Source: Brachionus plicatilis
Taxonomy: Eukaryota; Rotifera; Eurotatoria; Ploima; Brachionidae
DNA length: 64,000 nt
NCBI GenBank assembly: GCA_010279815.1
Contig: QEOQ01000180.1
Coordinates: 1,395,880-1,459,879 of the forward strand
Direction of reading: 5' to 3'
The notes beneath the pieces were generated by a model. That model ran no database searches. It saw only the letters and a program-made list of their open reading frames with translations, and was not told the DNA's origin. Made by a program: the position numbers and the translations under genes. Of the stretch, positions 52,706 to 63,840 are shown one piece after another; the stretch's first letter is position 1, and the number at the start of each line of letters is the position of its first letter.

Positions 52706-52942
52706 TTATGATTGTATTATTAATCAAATACAAGTTAATACAAGTTGAGAAAATTCAGTAATTTAAATTTTTAATCAGCAATATTGGTGAAAAAATTATA
52801 AATCAATAGTTTGTTCTATTTTTTTGTTCTTAAATTCACAATGCCTTTTTTCTTAAATAGAATAACAAATTTATGGAATATGCCACATAACAACATAACA
52901 ATTTTAAGTTTACAAATATTTATACTATTTACCCCTCTCAGT

Positions 52943-54839
52943 GGTTATTACTAAAACACGGACCTCCAGTTTTTAAATAAAACACGGACCCATACTAATC
53001 TCCCCCATTAAGACTATGCCATTTATCCCCCACCATTTTTCTGGTACAAAATTTTACCAGCTTTCACGCAAGACCTAAATCTAAGCTCTAGCTCATTTGG
53101 TTCGTCAATCATTTTGATTTTAAATCAAAAAATCTTTAGTAAAATCTACGGACCCATACTTATCTCCCCTATTAAGACTATGCCATTTATCCCCCACCAT
53201 TTTTCTGGTACAAAATTTTACCAGCTTTCACGCAAGACCTAAATCTAAGCTCTAGCTCATTTGGTTCGTCATTCATTTTGATTTTAAATCAAAAAATCTT
53301 TAGTAAAATCTACGGACCCATACTTATCTCCCCTATTAAGACTATGCCATTTATCCCCCACCATTTTTCTGGTACAAAATTTTACCAGCTTTCACGCAAG
53401 ACCTAAATCTAAGCTCTAGCACATTTGGTTCGCCCTTCATTTAAGCTTAAAATCAAAATTGATAGTTTTAATTCATTATATTTATTTTTTAAATTTCTCA
53501 TTTAAATAATTTATTTTTTAAGACTCTGTTTATTTAATTTTTTTTTTCATTTTTTTAAATTTTTTCCATTATATAATTAATGAATTTAATTTTTTTTTTC
53601 TTTTTTTCTTGTCACTAAAATACTTCTTACATTTGATTTCACTTGAGATTTTTTACAAAATTGATTGCAAAAAGGATTGATAATTAATTTTTATTATTTT
53701 GTATTAAAAAACATAAAAATATAGAGGAAGGATATTAATAAATATTCGGTCGATAAGAAAAATCGCTTAATGTTTTAGCTAATTTATTTGAAAACGATTT
53801 ATTTTTTTTCAACAAATAAAAATAATTACCGAAAACTCGGTACCACTCCTCTTGGAACAATGTCAAAATTTGGGTTAATTCTTTATAAACCCAAATAATA
53901 CCTTCAAAGCCATGCAATAAAATTATTTCATTTTTTTTAGAATAAACCTTGAAACCTGACTTTAAACTAAGAGTAAGCGCAAAAACTTGCTTTTATTCTT
54001 AGAATAATTTCGAATTTCTTCTGGAATAAACTTGTAAAATTGTGGAGTCAAATTAAAAATTAACTTTTATTTTAAATTTTGTCTTTATTTAGAGTAAAAG
54101 TTAAATGAAAAATCAATTCACACCGAATTATGATTTTTTGAAAATTATCTGATTGGAATAATTATCGGTCCATTTTAACGAACCCATTTTTGATCAAAAA
54201 TAAAACTTTTGCATTAGCATGATTAAATAATTTTTATTAAATTATTGTAAATTTAAAATTTTAAAATATAGAAAAATTTTTAATTGTTGAAATTTTTATA
54301 TTATTTTTTGGGCTCGTTAGAATATTATATAAAACTTTTCTCTTATGATTTATTGAAACACTTTAGATTTGAATAAAAAACATAAAAAAGAGACAAAATT
54401 TAAAAATAGTGTTTTTCTAATTTATTTGCATTGATAATTACTTTTTTTATTTTTAAAATTATAGAAAAGAAGATTTTACTAAAGATTTTTTGATTTAAAA
54501 TCAAAATGAATGACGAACCAAATGAGCTAGAGCTTAGATTTAGGTCTTGCGTGAAAGCTGGTAAAATTTTGAACCAGAAAAATGGTGGGGGATAAATGGC
54601 ATAGTCTTAATAGGGGAGATAAGTATGGGTCCGTAGATTTTACTAAAGATTTTTTGATTTAAAATCAAAATGATTGACGAACCAAATGAGCTAGAGCTTA
54701 GATTTAGGTCTTGCGTGAAAGCTGGTAAAATTTTGAACCAGAAGAATGGTGGGGGATAAATGGCATAGTCTTAATGGGGGAGATAAGTATGGGTCCGTGT
54801 TTTATTTAAAAACTGGAGGTCCGTGTTTTAGTAATAACC
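52943..54839. mobile_element. 1.9-kb inverted-repeat DNA transposon, family not assigned
   Basis: The element starts GGTTATTACTAAAACACGG, ends with the inverse, and is flanked by exact 8-bp duplications CTCTCAGT (52935-52942 and 54840-54847). Inside each end lie tandem units of about 165 bp starting ACGGACCCATACT: three on the left (52983-53440) and two inverted on the right (about 54485-54800). The centre is AT-rich. On the minus strand 53735-53992 is an open frame of 85 residues without ATG (IILLHGFEGIIWVYKELT). It is too short and has no known transposase motif. hAT, P and Merlin also make 8-bp duplications, but the GGTTATTACT ends do not settle the family. Confidence 0.85.
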
Positions 54840-54847
54840 CTCTCAGT

Positions 54848-55493
54848 TCCTTCTAAATTTTTCTTAATTTTGTACTGCAAATAATGTCTATTGACTCTAA
54901 AAACATATAAGTTCTTCTATTTCTGTAATTTTCCTTCTATATGTAAACGAAAATTTTTTTTGTTAAAGATTATATTGAGAGTTAACTTAACATTTTTTAA
55001 TTAGAAGTCTATTTTGAAAGAATATTTGTTTCAAATTCATAAAATTAAGAACCAATAATCACATTTTGTCTATGTCGTCAGATTTATTTTAATCGATAAA
55101 AAAATTTAATTGCTTAACTACAATTATTATTATTTTTTTATTCTGAATGTTTGTTTTAGTTTTATATGCCCTCTTTATTAAATTAAAAATAATGAATTTA
55201 TAATATAGAAGTTCAATTTAAAAATTGAAAACATTTTTCTATGTTTTTTTTCATTTTTAAGCGATTCTGTTAATTTTTGACAATTTATTTAAAAATGAAC
55301 CCATTATTTTGATAAAAACTCGAGGAAAAAAAAGCAATCAATCTAAAAAAACATAAATTAGTTTCTTAAAGTAAATTGTATTAAAATGAGAAATTTTGAA
55401 CAAATTTTACATATTTTGAATGAATTTTTCTAAATTTTTATTTTGATTAAATATACACTGAATTATCACCGTGTTCTGGTATTCCATTCTAGC
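54848..55493. other. Spacer between the 1.9-kb transposon and ATG13
   Basis: AT-rich sequence with no frame, repeat or RNA gene. The right part presumably holds the ATG13 3' untranslated region. Confidence 0.45.
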
Positions 55494-58400
55494 TTAATTC
55501 TCAAACGATTTGATCAAATCATCAAATTCAGCTACCTTTGATTCGTAGTTAAACAACTGTTGGTCTAAATCTTTTAAAACTTCGCTAAAACTCGGTTCAC
55601 TTTGGAACGAGTCGAGAATAGGCGCATTCTCGCAAGCTTTGTAAAATGTTCTCAAATCATCAGCTGCATCACTCAACCCAAATGCAACTTTCTTCTTAAA
55701 AAAAGGTTAATTTTTATCCTATCTATTAACAAACATGGACAATTTTAAATATTTTAGTGTTTTAGAGACTATTTTTAAAATCAATAGTTTAAAAATTAAT
55801 TTTTATTAACAAAATGTAGATTAATAAAATATCGAATTTTTCACTTTTTAATTTTTTAAAAAATTAAAAAATATTTATCAAATTAGCGATTCGGGAATAA
55901 TATACTGATGATATATCTTTTGGAAAATTTATAAAGGTGCAACGCATGCTGATTGTGTGTTGAAAACTGAAGAAAAAATAGATACCAATAACTTAATATT
56001 TCTAATATACTTGGCTTTAATCAAATAAAGCCTAAATAATACTTGTGCTTTCTTAAATTCTAATTTAGTAAAACAAAACAAAAGGACATGCTTTAAAAAA
56101 AAGCTTATCAAGAAATAGAAATTATTTTATTCAAAATAAACAGAGCAGCAAAATATGAATTGAAGAACCGAAACTTTTTAAATTTTATTTCAAAAATAAT
56201 TATAGATAAAATTTCTTGATCAATGCAATTTTTAGATTACATCAATTATATTTTATATATTGGTCAATTTGTATATTCGTCGTAACAATGAATGCCTGAT
56301 GAAAAAAATCAATTAAAAAGGAGCTAAAAATTTAGATTGTATTTTTAGAAATTACTCAAACTCATATTTTTGTCTTATTTTTACTTTTAATCTTAAATTT
56401 TACTTAAAAATTTTCGTTTGAACTTAATTAATTAAATAAATAAATAAATAAATAAAAAGCAGTAAAAAAACTTTCATGATTGTTTTAATTCGTTAAAATG
56501 AGTAAAAAACTTTAAAATTTAAATTTAAAATGAGTAAATTCTTAAAACTAAAAATAAAAATTATTAGATTATTTAATTTATCATAAAGTCTAAAATAATG
56601 ATTCTATGTTTTTTTAAGAATTTACTCATTTAAATTTTTCCATTTTTTCCCCGTTTTAATGCGTAAAACAAAAATGTTTTTTTTGCTGCTTTTTATTTAT
56701 ATATTTTATCTAGGGTGAGTACCGTCATCGTAGATGATTTGGAGATATTAAAATTTCCTCTTTTAGATTAGTTGGAGGATTAAGATGATAATATGATTTT
56801 TTCACTTTTTTATTTTGGTTCGAGGTTCTGACCTCCTGAAGACTTCAAAAATATTAACTGAATTATTATCTGAGGCATATCTGGCCTAAAAATAAGCCGG
56901 AATTCTCCGTTTTTTTCACTTGAATAAAGAAAAGTTACCAATTTCGAAAATAAATGGTACTATCTATTTAACCATTATTTATTTAAACATAATTTGTTAG
57001 TTCGATGAAAAATAAATAATCAAGTAACTTTTTTTTTCAATGCCCTGATGATGTCTAAAAGATGATGTCTAAGAGTTTGAGGCTTATTCATGTTTGAATT
57101 AATATTTTTATAATCAATAATTAAAAGTTTTAAAATAACGGGTCATTAATCATTTTGTGAAAGCCATCTTTTCGCTTTCGATCTGATTTTGGTCTATTGA
57201 CAAAATATTTTAGTATAAATAAACCTTGAAAATTAATCAGAGGCTGAGTAACAACAAAGAGGAAATAAATTTTTAAAGGGATATTTGGTTACAAAATCCT
57301 CGAATTATTATCCGGTCTAAATTTCACCTCATTTAATTATTTAAATATTTTTAAAATAATTCATGTTTTTTTTCTTTTTGATTTTTATATTTTATTTTTT
57401 AAATTAGTAAAATTTGTTAAGATGATCATATGTTTTTGTTATACCTCACTCAAAAAATAATAGAATTTTGAATCCTTGAATAATTTACTGCTTCAATACA
57501 TTTAAAAATCTAATAAAAAAACTAAAAAATAAAGATTGTCTTCTCATTAATAGCTTATTTTTGTGTTCATTCAGATAATTAATTAGATATTTGATTTTTT
57601 TGCCAAAAGTTAAATATCAACTCTTCAATTTAAGTTTAAAAATAGGAATTTTTTGTCGGTAAATTTAAGTGAAAAGATAAAATTTTAAAATTGATAGCAA
57701 AAAAATTTTCCCTAAAAAATTGTCCATATTTGCACTTTAAAACAAAATAAACTCACCGATTCAATGAAAACAAAATCATCTGTCGCTTGGTTTAGCACCG
57801 ATTTAGCCTCATTGAAGTTATTGTTATGATACTCAAGCATTTTAAAATTTGGCAGCGAACACGGTGACGCCAAATGCTCTTCATTGTTCAACATTTTCAA
57901 ATGTCTATTTGGTATAATTTTTTGCTGCTGATACTCGACCAAATTATTTGGTGGTGGGGGTGATTGGGCGAGAAAATTTTCAGCATTCTTGGCATCCGAT
58001 GTGCTCATGTTGCCAAAATCATTAGATAACAAAGTAATAAATGGCGGCAGGTCATTTTCACTTAAATTGCTAAAGGATGATGAAAAATAATTGTTATTAA
58101 AACTAGTTGATGGCACAAAGGCAGCACTTTTAAGTTTAAAATAGTAAATTGTGTCTGGTGTGCTTCCAATTGAGCTACTATTGTATTCATCTGCTGAGCT
58201 CTCATCCGGGTCTCTATATTTTTTAAGCTGCATGTTATTTCCTTCGGAATCGGACCTCATTGGAATTGGCTGTGTCTTTGGCGTGTTCTTGGACAAATTG
58301 GTCTCACAAATTGTGTTTAAATTGGACGTGGAACGTTTGCAAAGACTATTTTGGTCAGAAAAGCTGCGAGGGGACTTGTCTGAATAAGGTGGTGAGCTGG

Positions 58401-59211
58401 GCGAGATAGATATTGCGGCAGACTGTTTTTTTGTCAGTGCAGGTGACTCGCTTCGAAGCTGGTTAGGGGTAAAATGGTCATCTTTAATCTGTATGCCGCA
58501 ATATTCCGCGGAATTTTGAGAATTTTGAGGTGTCATTGTAAGACGCGTCCGATAGGCCACATTGACTATTATGGAGCCGATCGGCGTGCCCACTGTGCCC
58601 ACTTTAGCTGTTGCGTAATTTTCTCCCAAATGATGGACTATGGGCTCACCGCAGTACATTCGGTACAGGAGAACATATGTGTCTGAATTTTGTCTTCGCG
58701 ACAGTTGATATGTGGGCAAAGAGCGTGTCAAGCACATCAGAGATCTGAGCACTAGGCTCATTTTTTTGTAAACACTAAAACAAACCTTCTGCGAAGCATC
58801 CACCAACTGGTCATTGAACAAGATGCACCAAGTTTCCAAAATCATTGTTTGATTTTCGGGTGTTCTAAGTGAAATTTCGATACAGAAAGGAGATGAGTTG
58901 AAAAGGGATTCCACATTGCCCAGAGACAACTTTGTCATGTTGGTAATTTGGGCCAGGTCTTTGATGCTCAAATTGAACCAATCTGTGTTGTGCGCGTAAA
59001 CTCGTGATTTTGTTGGTTTTTTGTCGCCAAGGCGAGATTGAACAATTATTTGAACGGCTTTGCGCGTAAAATGTTTTGTGTATTGGAGAAGGGCCTCGCG
59101 GTCATGTTTGGACAAAAATTTTGCCGATGTTATGGGGTTATTTAGGGAAAATTGACCTGCTGGTGAGCCGTTTATGGTCGGCGATGAGTTCAATGGTGAA
59201 GAAGCTAGCAT
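55494..59211 (-). CDS. ATG13: Autophagy-related protein 13
   Basis: Two exons on the minus strand, 57757-59211 and 55494-55694, separated by a 2,062-bp intron, give 551 residues (human about 517). Residues 30-240 form the HORMA domain: RKAVQIIVQSRLGDK, TDWFNLSIKDLAQI, CIEISLRTPE, LETWCILFND and KVGTVGTPIGSIIVNVAYR. A long Ser/Pro/Asn-rich disordered middle follows. Exon 1 ends DDFVFIES at a GTGAGT donor, and exon 2 continues KKVAFGLSDAADDLRTFYK to a helical end VAEFDDLIKS. This matches the conserved ATG13 tail, in which a DDFV-I motif precedes a TFY and a closing E-F-D helix that bind FIP200 and ATG101 partners. Without exon 2 the frame ends in intron sequence at 57712. ATG13 scaffolds the ULK1/ATG1 kinase complex at autophagosome initiation. 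Confidence 0.92.
56430..56453. repeat. TAAA microsatellite in the ATG13 intron
   Basis: About five ATAA units in the 2.06-kb intron. The rest of the intron (55695-57756) is AT-rich with no transposon ends or hidden exon that I can see. Confidence 0.75.
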
Positions 59212-59684
59212 TTTACAAAAATTTCACACATTAAATTATTTATTACGATTTTAATTTTAGCTCTAAATTGACACTTTAAATTTTAAATCGTTTTATCCAA
59301 ATTTTTTTTCTTTTTTTAATCAATCAGATGACGAAAAATGTGTATGTATGAGGATATGATGGTTTATTAGTTAAGTGGTGTTTTTTTTTGTGCTGATAGC
59401 TAAATGCCAGAGAATTAAGCTATAGGAAAATTATGCTTCCAATTATGCTCAAATATTTGAGTAAATCTGAATAGAATAAAAATTTTGATAATATAATTTT
59501 TTAAATCTAAGATCGTTTAGTCGAAATTTAATTTGGCAAAATTTTTTTAACAAAGTTTTTGTTTTTAGACATTATTTTGTTCATTTAGAATTTTTAATTT
59601 AAACATTGGATCTCTATAAGCTTACCAAGACATTTGACATTGATTTTTGAATAATTATTCAGTAGTTCTGAGCTATCATATCAA
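59212..59684. other. Upstream region of ATG13
   Basis: AT-rich leader/promoter region for ATG13, with no other feature. It ends at a LINE relic on the opposite strand. Confidence 0.4.
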
Positions 59685-59975
59685 TGGAGGATAGCAAATG
59701 TCACTATTTAAAAAATGGGAACAGCTCGGATACTTCCAAATACAGATCTGTCTCATTAACCTCTTTTCCGTGTTAAGTTCTAGAGAAATTTTACAGGATA
59801 TCTATTCTCGCAGTGAAGAGTAGTCACATTAACGTTATTTAAAATAGTCTTTAAGGACTAAAACTTTTTTTTCGACATAACAGACTGTGAGGGAGAAAAT
59901 ACAATAAATGATATCTTTAATGCAGATTTCAAAAGGGCTTTTAATCAAATATCGCATTCAAAACTTTTTGACAAT
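59685..59975 (+). mobile_element. Non-LTR retrotransposon relic (5' part of a reverse transcriptase)
   Basis: Conceptual translation with frameshifts gives WRIANVT, then LFKNGNSSDTSKYRSVSLTS, a further LEK stretch and DFKRAFNQISHSKLF. These correspond to the W-R...P-x-x-K-x-G, Y-R-P-I-S-L and D-F-x-x-A-F-D blocks of LINE reverse transcriptases. At least one frameshift and a stop break it, so it is inactive. The remainder of the element is absent downstream, where a MITE follows. Confidence 0.75.
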
Positions 59976-60292
59976 TTTTTTAAATAAATAAAAAAAAAAT
60001 TCGAAATTTAAATTTTTAAGCACTAGTTTGCTTTATTGGCTGCTAATAATGCTTGGTAATTCCATTTTAGATTCGAACAAAAACTAATACAAATAAAAAA
60101 AAACTTGACGGATCATTTTTTGAACAGTATTATATTACTATTATTATTATTATTTATTTAAAATTTAAGTCACATTGACATTTATATTATAAAAATTAAA
60201 AAATTCTAGTTTTAAAAATATTCCTAATTTTTCCAAAAAATTTACCCAATTAGTCATCCGAAGTCATAATTAACTTTTAATAAATTATTTAA

Positions 60293-60609
60293 GGCATTGT
60301 GAATTTTGGTTCAAAAAACAAAAACAAAATATTAAACATTCCAAAGCTTAAGTTCTGAAGGACCAAAACTTGTTCTGTAAATCGTAGCAGCTGATACATC
60401 CTTTGTACCACCAATATACTGATTCTGCAAAACTGTGCAAAATTCAGAACATTGTGAATTTTAGTACAAAAAACAAAAACAAAACATAAAAAACGCCAGA
60501 ACATGTTTTTGCCAGAACAATTTACAGAACATGTTTTGGTCATTCAGAAGTTAAGCTTTGGCACTTTTTATATTTTGTTTTTGATTTTTGTACTAAAATT
60601 CACAATGCC
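60293..60609. mobile_element. MITE with 9-bp target duplication (Mutator-like)
   Basis: Ends GGCATTGTGAATTTTGGT and its near-inverse AAAATTCACAATGCC lie between exact 9-bp repeats ATTATTTAA (60284-60292 and 60610-60618). A third internal copy of the end sequence occurs at about 60452. The 9-bp duplication points to Mutator-like elements, by inference only. Another terminus-like sequence, AAATTCACAATGCC, lies at 52833-52846. Confidence 0.8.
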
Positions 60610-60910
60610 ATTATTTAATACGCTATATAGATAAAAAACTTTGATTTGTTTCCATATTATACTTGATATAACAAATTTGACAGAGTCTACAAGGCCCATT
60701 TTGAGATTTCTAAAACTAAATGAAATCAAAGCTTTCACAATTTTGGATTCATACTCTAGGCAGTTAATAAACAAGCGCTTTTCTAAGTTGTTCACAAAAC
60801 GATGTATTTTTCTTGTAAGAAGTGATTTGACTTTCAGGACTAAAGTGGAAAACTTCTTTACAAAATGGGCATCTTAACTGTTCTAAAAAATAAATTTTAT
60901 GTTTAAAATA

Positions 60911-61085
60911 CAGTGGTTCTAAAAAAAATGACTGTTTTTCCAAAATTTGAAAAAAAATTTTTTTTTTTAAACGGTACGAAATATTGAGCTTTTTATATTT
61001 TTTCATTTTTAAGCTGACCGAAACTTACGTAAATTAGGTTATTTTACGTAATTTTAACAATTCTGGGCTTTTTGTTGAACCACTG
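60911..61085. mobile_element. Tc1/mariner-like MITE (CAGTGGTTC ends)
   Basis: The 175-bp element lies between TA dinucleotides (60909-60910 and 61086-61087) with inverse ends CAGTGGTTC and GAACCACTG. It contains TTACGTAA motifs like those in the Tc1 element at 8067. It has no coding capacity. Confidence 0.78.
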
Positions 61086-61087
61086 TA

Positions 61088-61540
61088 GATCTCACTAACT
61101 GATTCGAACTAAAGTGCATCATGCAAAGGACTGACACGGGTAAACTTTTTCTGTCCAATAATTTTTTTACAGTAACAAACTCTGTCTTGTGTCCAGTTCA
61201 CTCAGCATACTATTCTATATTTTGAACAATATAAATTCGACAAGTTTTGATAAAAGTTTTTTTTGTTTTATTTATGTGGAAAAATGGACGAATAAGTTAA
61301 CAGTTTAAGGAATTAAAGCTTAGACTTGAGTATGATTAAATTATCACGAACAAGAAAAGATGGATCTTCAAGTTTATTTTAATAGATGATGATTTTTATG
61401 AGAAAAAAATGGGATACAAATCTAATTCATGTAGAATTTTTGAGCGATGCAACAACTCACAGTTTTGAATTTCTAAAAAATTTGTCAAATTTAATTGAAT
61501 ATTAAAAATTAGTTCAGTTTTTATTTTTTTGTAATAACGT
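61088..61540. other. Spacer between two MITEs
   Basis: About 450 bp of AT-rich sequence. GC-richer words near 61120-61210 (ACTGACACGGGTAAAC, CTTGTGTCCAGTTCACTC) have no partner or coding frame. Nothing else is seen. Confidence 0.4.
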
Positions 61541-61669
61541 ATTTGCTCGAATTTAACGACATGTCGTTATGTATATACCGACATGTCGTTAAATAATCTT
61601 TTTAATGTTACAAGACCCTGTCGTTAATTCTGGATACCCATATATAACGACATGTCGTTAAAATCGAGC
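61541..61669. mobile_element. Palindromic MITE with TAACGACATGTCGTTA repeats
   Basis: The left end reads GCTCGAATTTAACGACATG and the right end is its inverse with small changes. The 16-bp palindrome TAACGACATGTCGTTA occurs once near each end, with a variant CCGACATGTCGTTAAAT between. AATAACGT flanks both sides (61533-61540, 61670-61677) and may be an 8-bp target duplication. No family is recognised. Confidence 0.7.
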
Positions 61670-61770
61670 AATAACGTTAATAAAAAAAAAATAAAGTAAA
61701 AAAAAAGTTAAAATATAATAAAAAGACAATTAAAATTGATAAATTGTAAGAGGTGACATGTGCAATGTGT

Positions 61771-62644
61771 TTAAGTATTCAACAGTTCAGGAAAGAAAGA
61801 AGAAATAGTAAGATAGCAATTACACAATGGAGTTGAGTATTCAACATACCTTGATTCAAAACCCGCTTTATATTCATCAACCAGCTTGACAACCAATGGA
61901 ACAGAATGACGCAGTCCTCTCGCTCCATATCTTCCGCTCAATTCAAAAAGTCGATTCGAGACAGTTAAGAATTTAAGTTTATTAAAAGCCTCATGATGCA
62001 AAATATTGGAAGGAGTATCAAATTTTAGTTATAAAACGAACTGCTGAGTTTTGTAAGACTTGAATTTTTTTGATGTTTGTCTATGAAAATGAATTCAGAC
62101 ACGGAATAGAGTAATCAACTATAGATCCGATTAAAGATTTATAAAGGTTTCCTAGTGTGTAATAATTAAGACCCCATTTTTTGTTTGACAATATTTTTAT
62201 TAAGTTCAATCGTGAACTACAACGCTGTTTTATTTCATCCACCATTGAGGTAAAGGTTAATTTTGAATCAAATTTTATACCTAAAAACTTGATTTCCTTT
62301 TGACTCTCAATTTTATTTTCATATATTTTTAATTTTAAGTCAATATTTTCCTTATTATATTTATTGAAGACAATGAAGTAAGACTTTTCAACAGATATTT
62401 TCATCTTCCACTTGAAAAGCCAATTTTCTAGTTCGTCTAAGTATTTGTTTATCTTATTTTCTAGATTTCCTTTTTTCTTAAAAATATAAAATGTGACCAA
62501 GTCATCAGCAAAAAGAAGAGAGTACTCACTATTTGTTTTATTTCTTTTAGGAATATCATTGTCGAGTTTTAGCACCTTTGTCAAATATAATATGGTCCAA
62601 ATTTTATTTGTCCAATTAATTAGTCGAATTAATATTTTAGTCAA
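61771..62644 (-). mobile_element. LINE relic: C-terminal half of a reverse transcriptase
   Basis: Read on the minus strand, 62644-62081 gives YSLLFADDLVTF (the catalytic F-A-D-D box), LENWLFKWKMKISVEKS, IKFLGIKFDSKLTF, RLNLIKILSNKKWG and LYKSLIGSIVDYS. It continues, after a break near 62080 and a frame change near 62010, with KKIQVLQNSAVRFI and FNKLKFLTVSNRLFELSGRY. The order and motifs are those of CR1/Jockey-like LINE elements. It is 5'-truncated and interrupted by stops, so inactive. Confidence 0.85.
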
Positions 62645-62664
62645 ATTAATTTGCCGAAACCAGG

Positions 62665-62895
62665 CTAATTCCCAAGATCTCGTTCCCTGTCAATGATTTC
62701 AAATGGTTTGCCATTCGTGGTAATATTAATATCCAAGCTTTTGAAGTTGATAATCACGATTTTACACTTATCGTCATTAAAATTCATCCACCAGGTATTT
62801 GACCAACTAACCAAGTAATTAACATCCTGCTGAAGACTAGTTAAGTCTAGAGAATTTCTAATAAAAGAAATTAATTTGGTTACATCTGCAAATAA
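62665..62895 (-). mobile_element. Second, different LINE reverse-transcriptase fragment
   Basis: The minus-strand frame reads LFADVTKLISFI, LQQDVNYLVSWSNTWWMNFN and DDKCKIVIINF, then a stop. It corresponds to the F-A-D-D-T-K and W-x-x-x-W-x-M-x-F-N-x-x-K-C blocks of another LINE clade than the fragment beside it. The second catalytic Asp is changed to Val (FADV), so it would be inactive. It joins the other fragment at about 62650-62665. Confidence 0.78.
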
Positions 62896-62899
62896 TTTA

Positions 62900-63840
62900 G
62901 AGATATTTAGCTTTAAGTAAGACCATCTTTCATGAAATTGGTTTAGTTGAATTTTTTAGAAAAATACTATTTTAGGGTGGTACATTTCCTTTTAAGAATA
63001 TTTCTTTTTTGGATTTTTTCGACATAAGAAATACATTCTGAACAATAAGATCAAGTCTTTAGCAGCAAAGATTTGATTGAATTTTGGAACAAGGAACAAA
63101 AATAAAGGTTAAAAATTAAATAACATTATCTCAATGCAAAACAGAGTCATAATCAAAAAATACACTTTTTTTTACAAACTAAATTTGATGTCTTACCAAA
63201 CCATACGTAATATTACGTAAAATTACGTAATAATGATATTACATTTTTAACCACTGTATATTTATTTAATATTTGTGGTAGTAATTTAATATTTTGTGGT
63301 ATTCGAACTTAATACGGGTTTTTTCATCTTGAAGCGCCATTTCAAGAAATTCAAAAAATATGTGGTCATTTGATCACAATTTTTTTGTTAATTTGAAATA
63401 ATTAATTAATTTTCCGCCATTTTTAATTTTTCCTATTATTTTTGTACGGTGAATTTTGAAAAGTTAAAAATTATTTTTAATTATGACCCTAAAAAATTGT
63501 TATATTCTTTGAAATAATTCTCCAAAGTTAAGTATTTTACCTTAAAAAACCGCTTTAAGTGTCAAAAAGTTAGTTTTTTCGAGCTTAAATTTTTTAAATA
63601 GCAAGATACTTAGAAAAATCTCTACTATTTCTATTAGAATAATATGGTCTGATAAATTCTGAAAATATCCTGATGCTCCTAATGATAAATAATTTTTCAC
63701 ATACCATTTAATAGACTTGTTAAATATTATTCTAATTTAATTTATTTAATCTTTTAAAATTTGTTCTGGTATTATGATATCGAATAAATTTTTCAGAAAT
63801 TCTTGTATATCTTAGCCAAAAATTACCATGCAATAAAAAA
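62900..63840. other. AT-rich region with a MITE end
   Basis: No gene. The only structured part is the TACGTAA-rich terminus at 63203-63256. Some GC-richer words near 63300-63350 have no partner. Confidence 0.4.
63203..63256. mobile_element. Solo Tc1-like MITE end (..AACCACTG-TA)
   Basis: CATACGTAATATTACGTAAA is followed by more TACGTAA units and then TTTTTAACCACTG next to TA at 63257-63258. The last nine bases match the inverse end of the element at 60911 except for one base. No left end was found, so the copy is truncated. Confidence 0.55.

Noticed and set aside
60764..61006. Minus-strand frame with CPFCKEVFHF, hinting at a RING finger
   Set aside because: Only one CxxC pair is present, the later cysteine and histidine spacing does not fit a RING, and the frame runs into a MITE.
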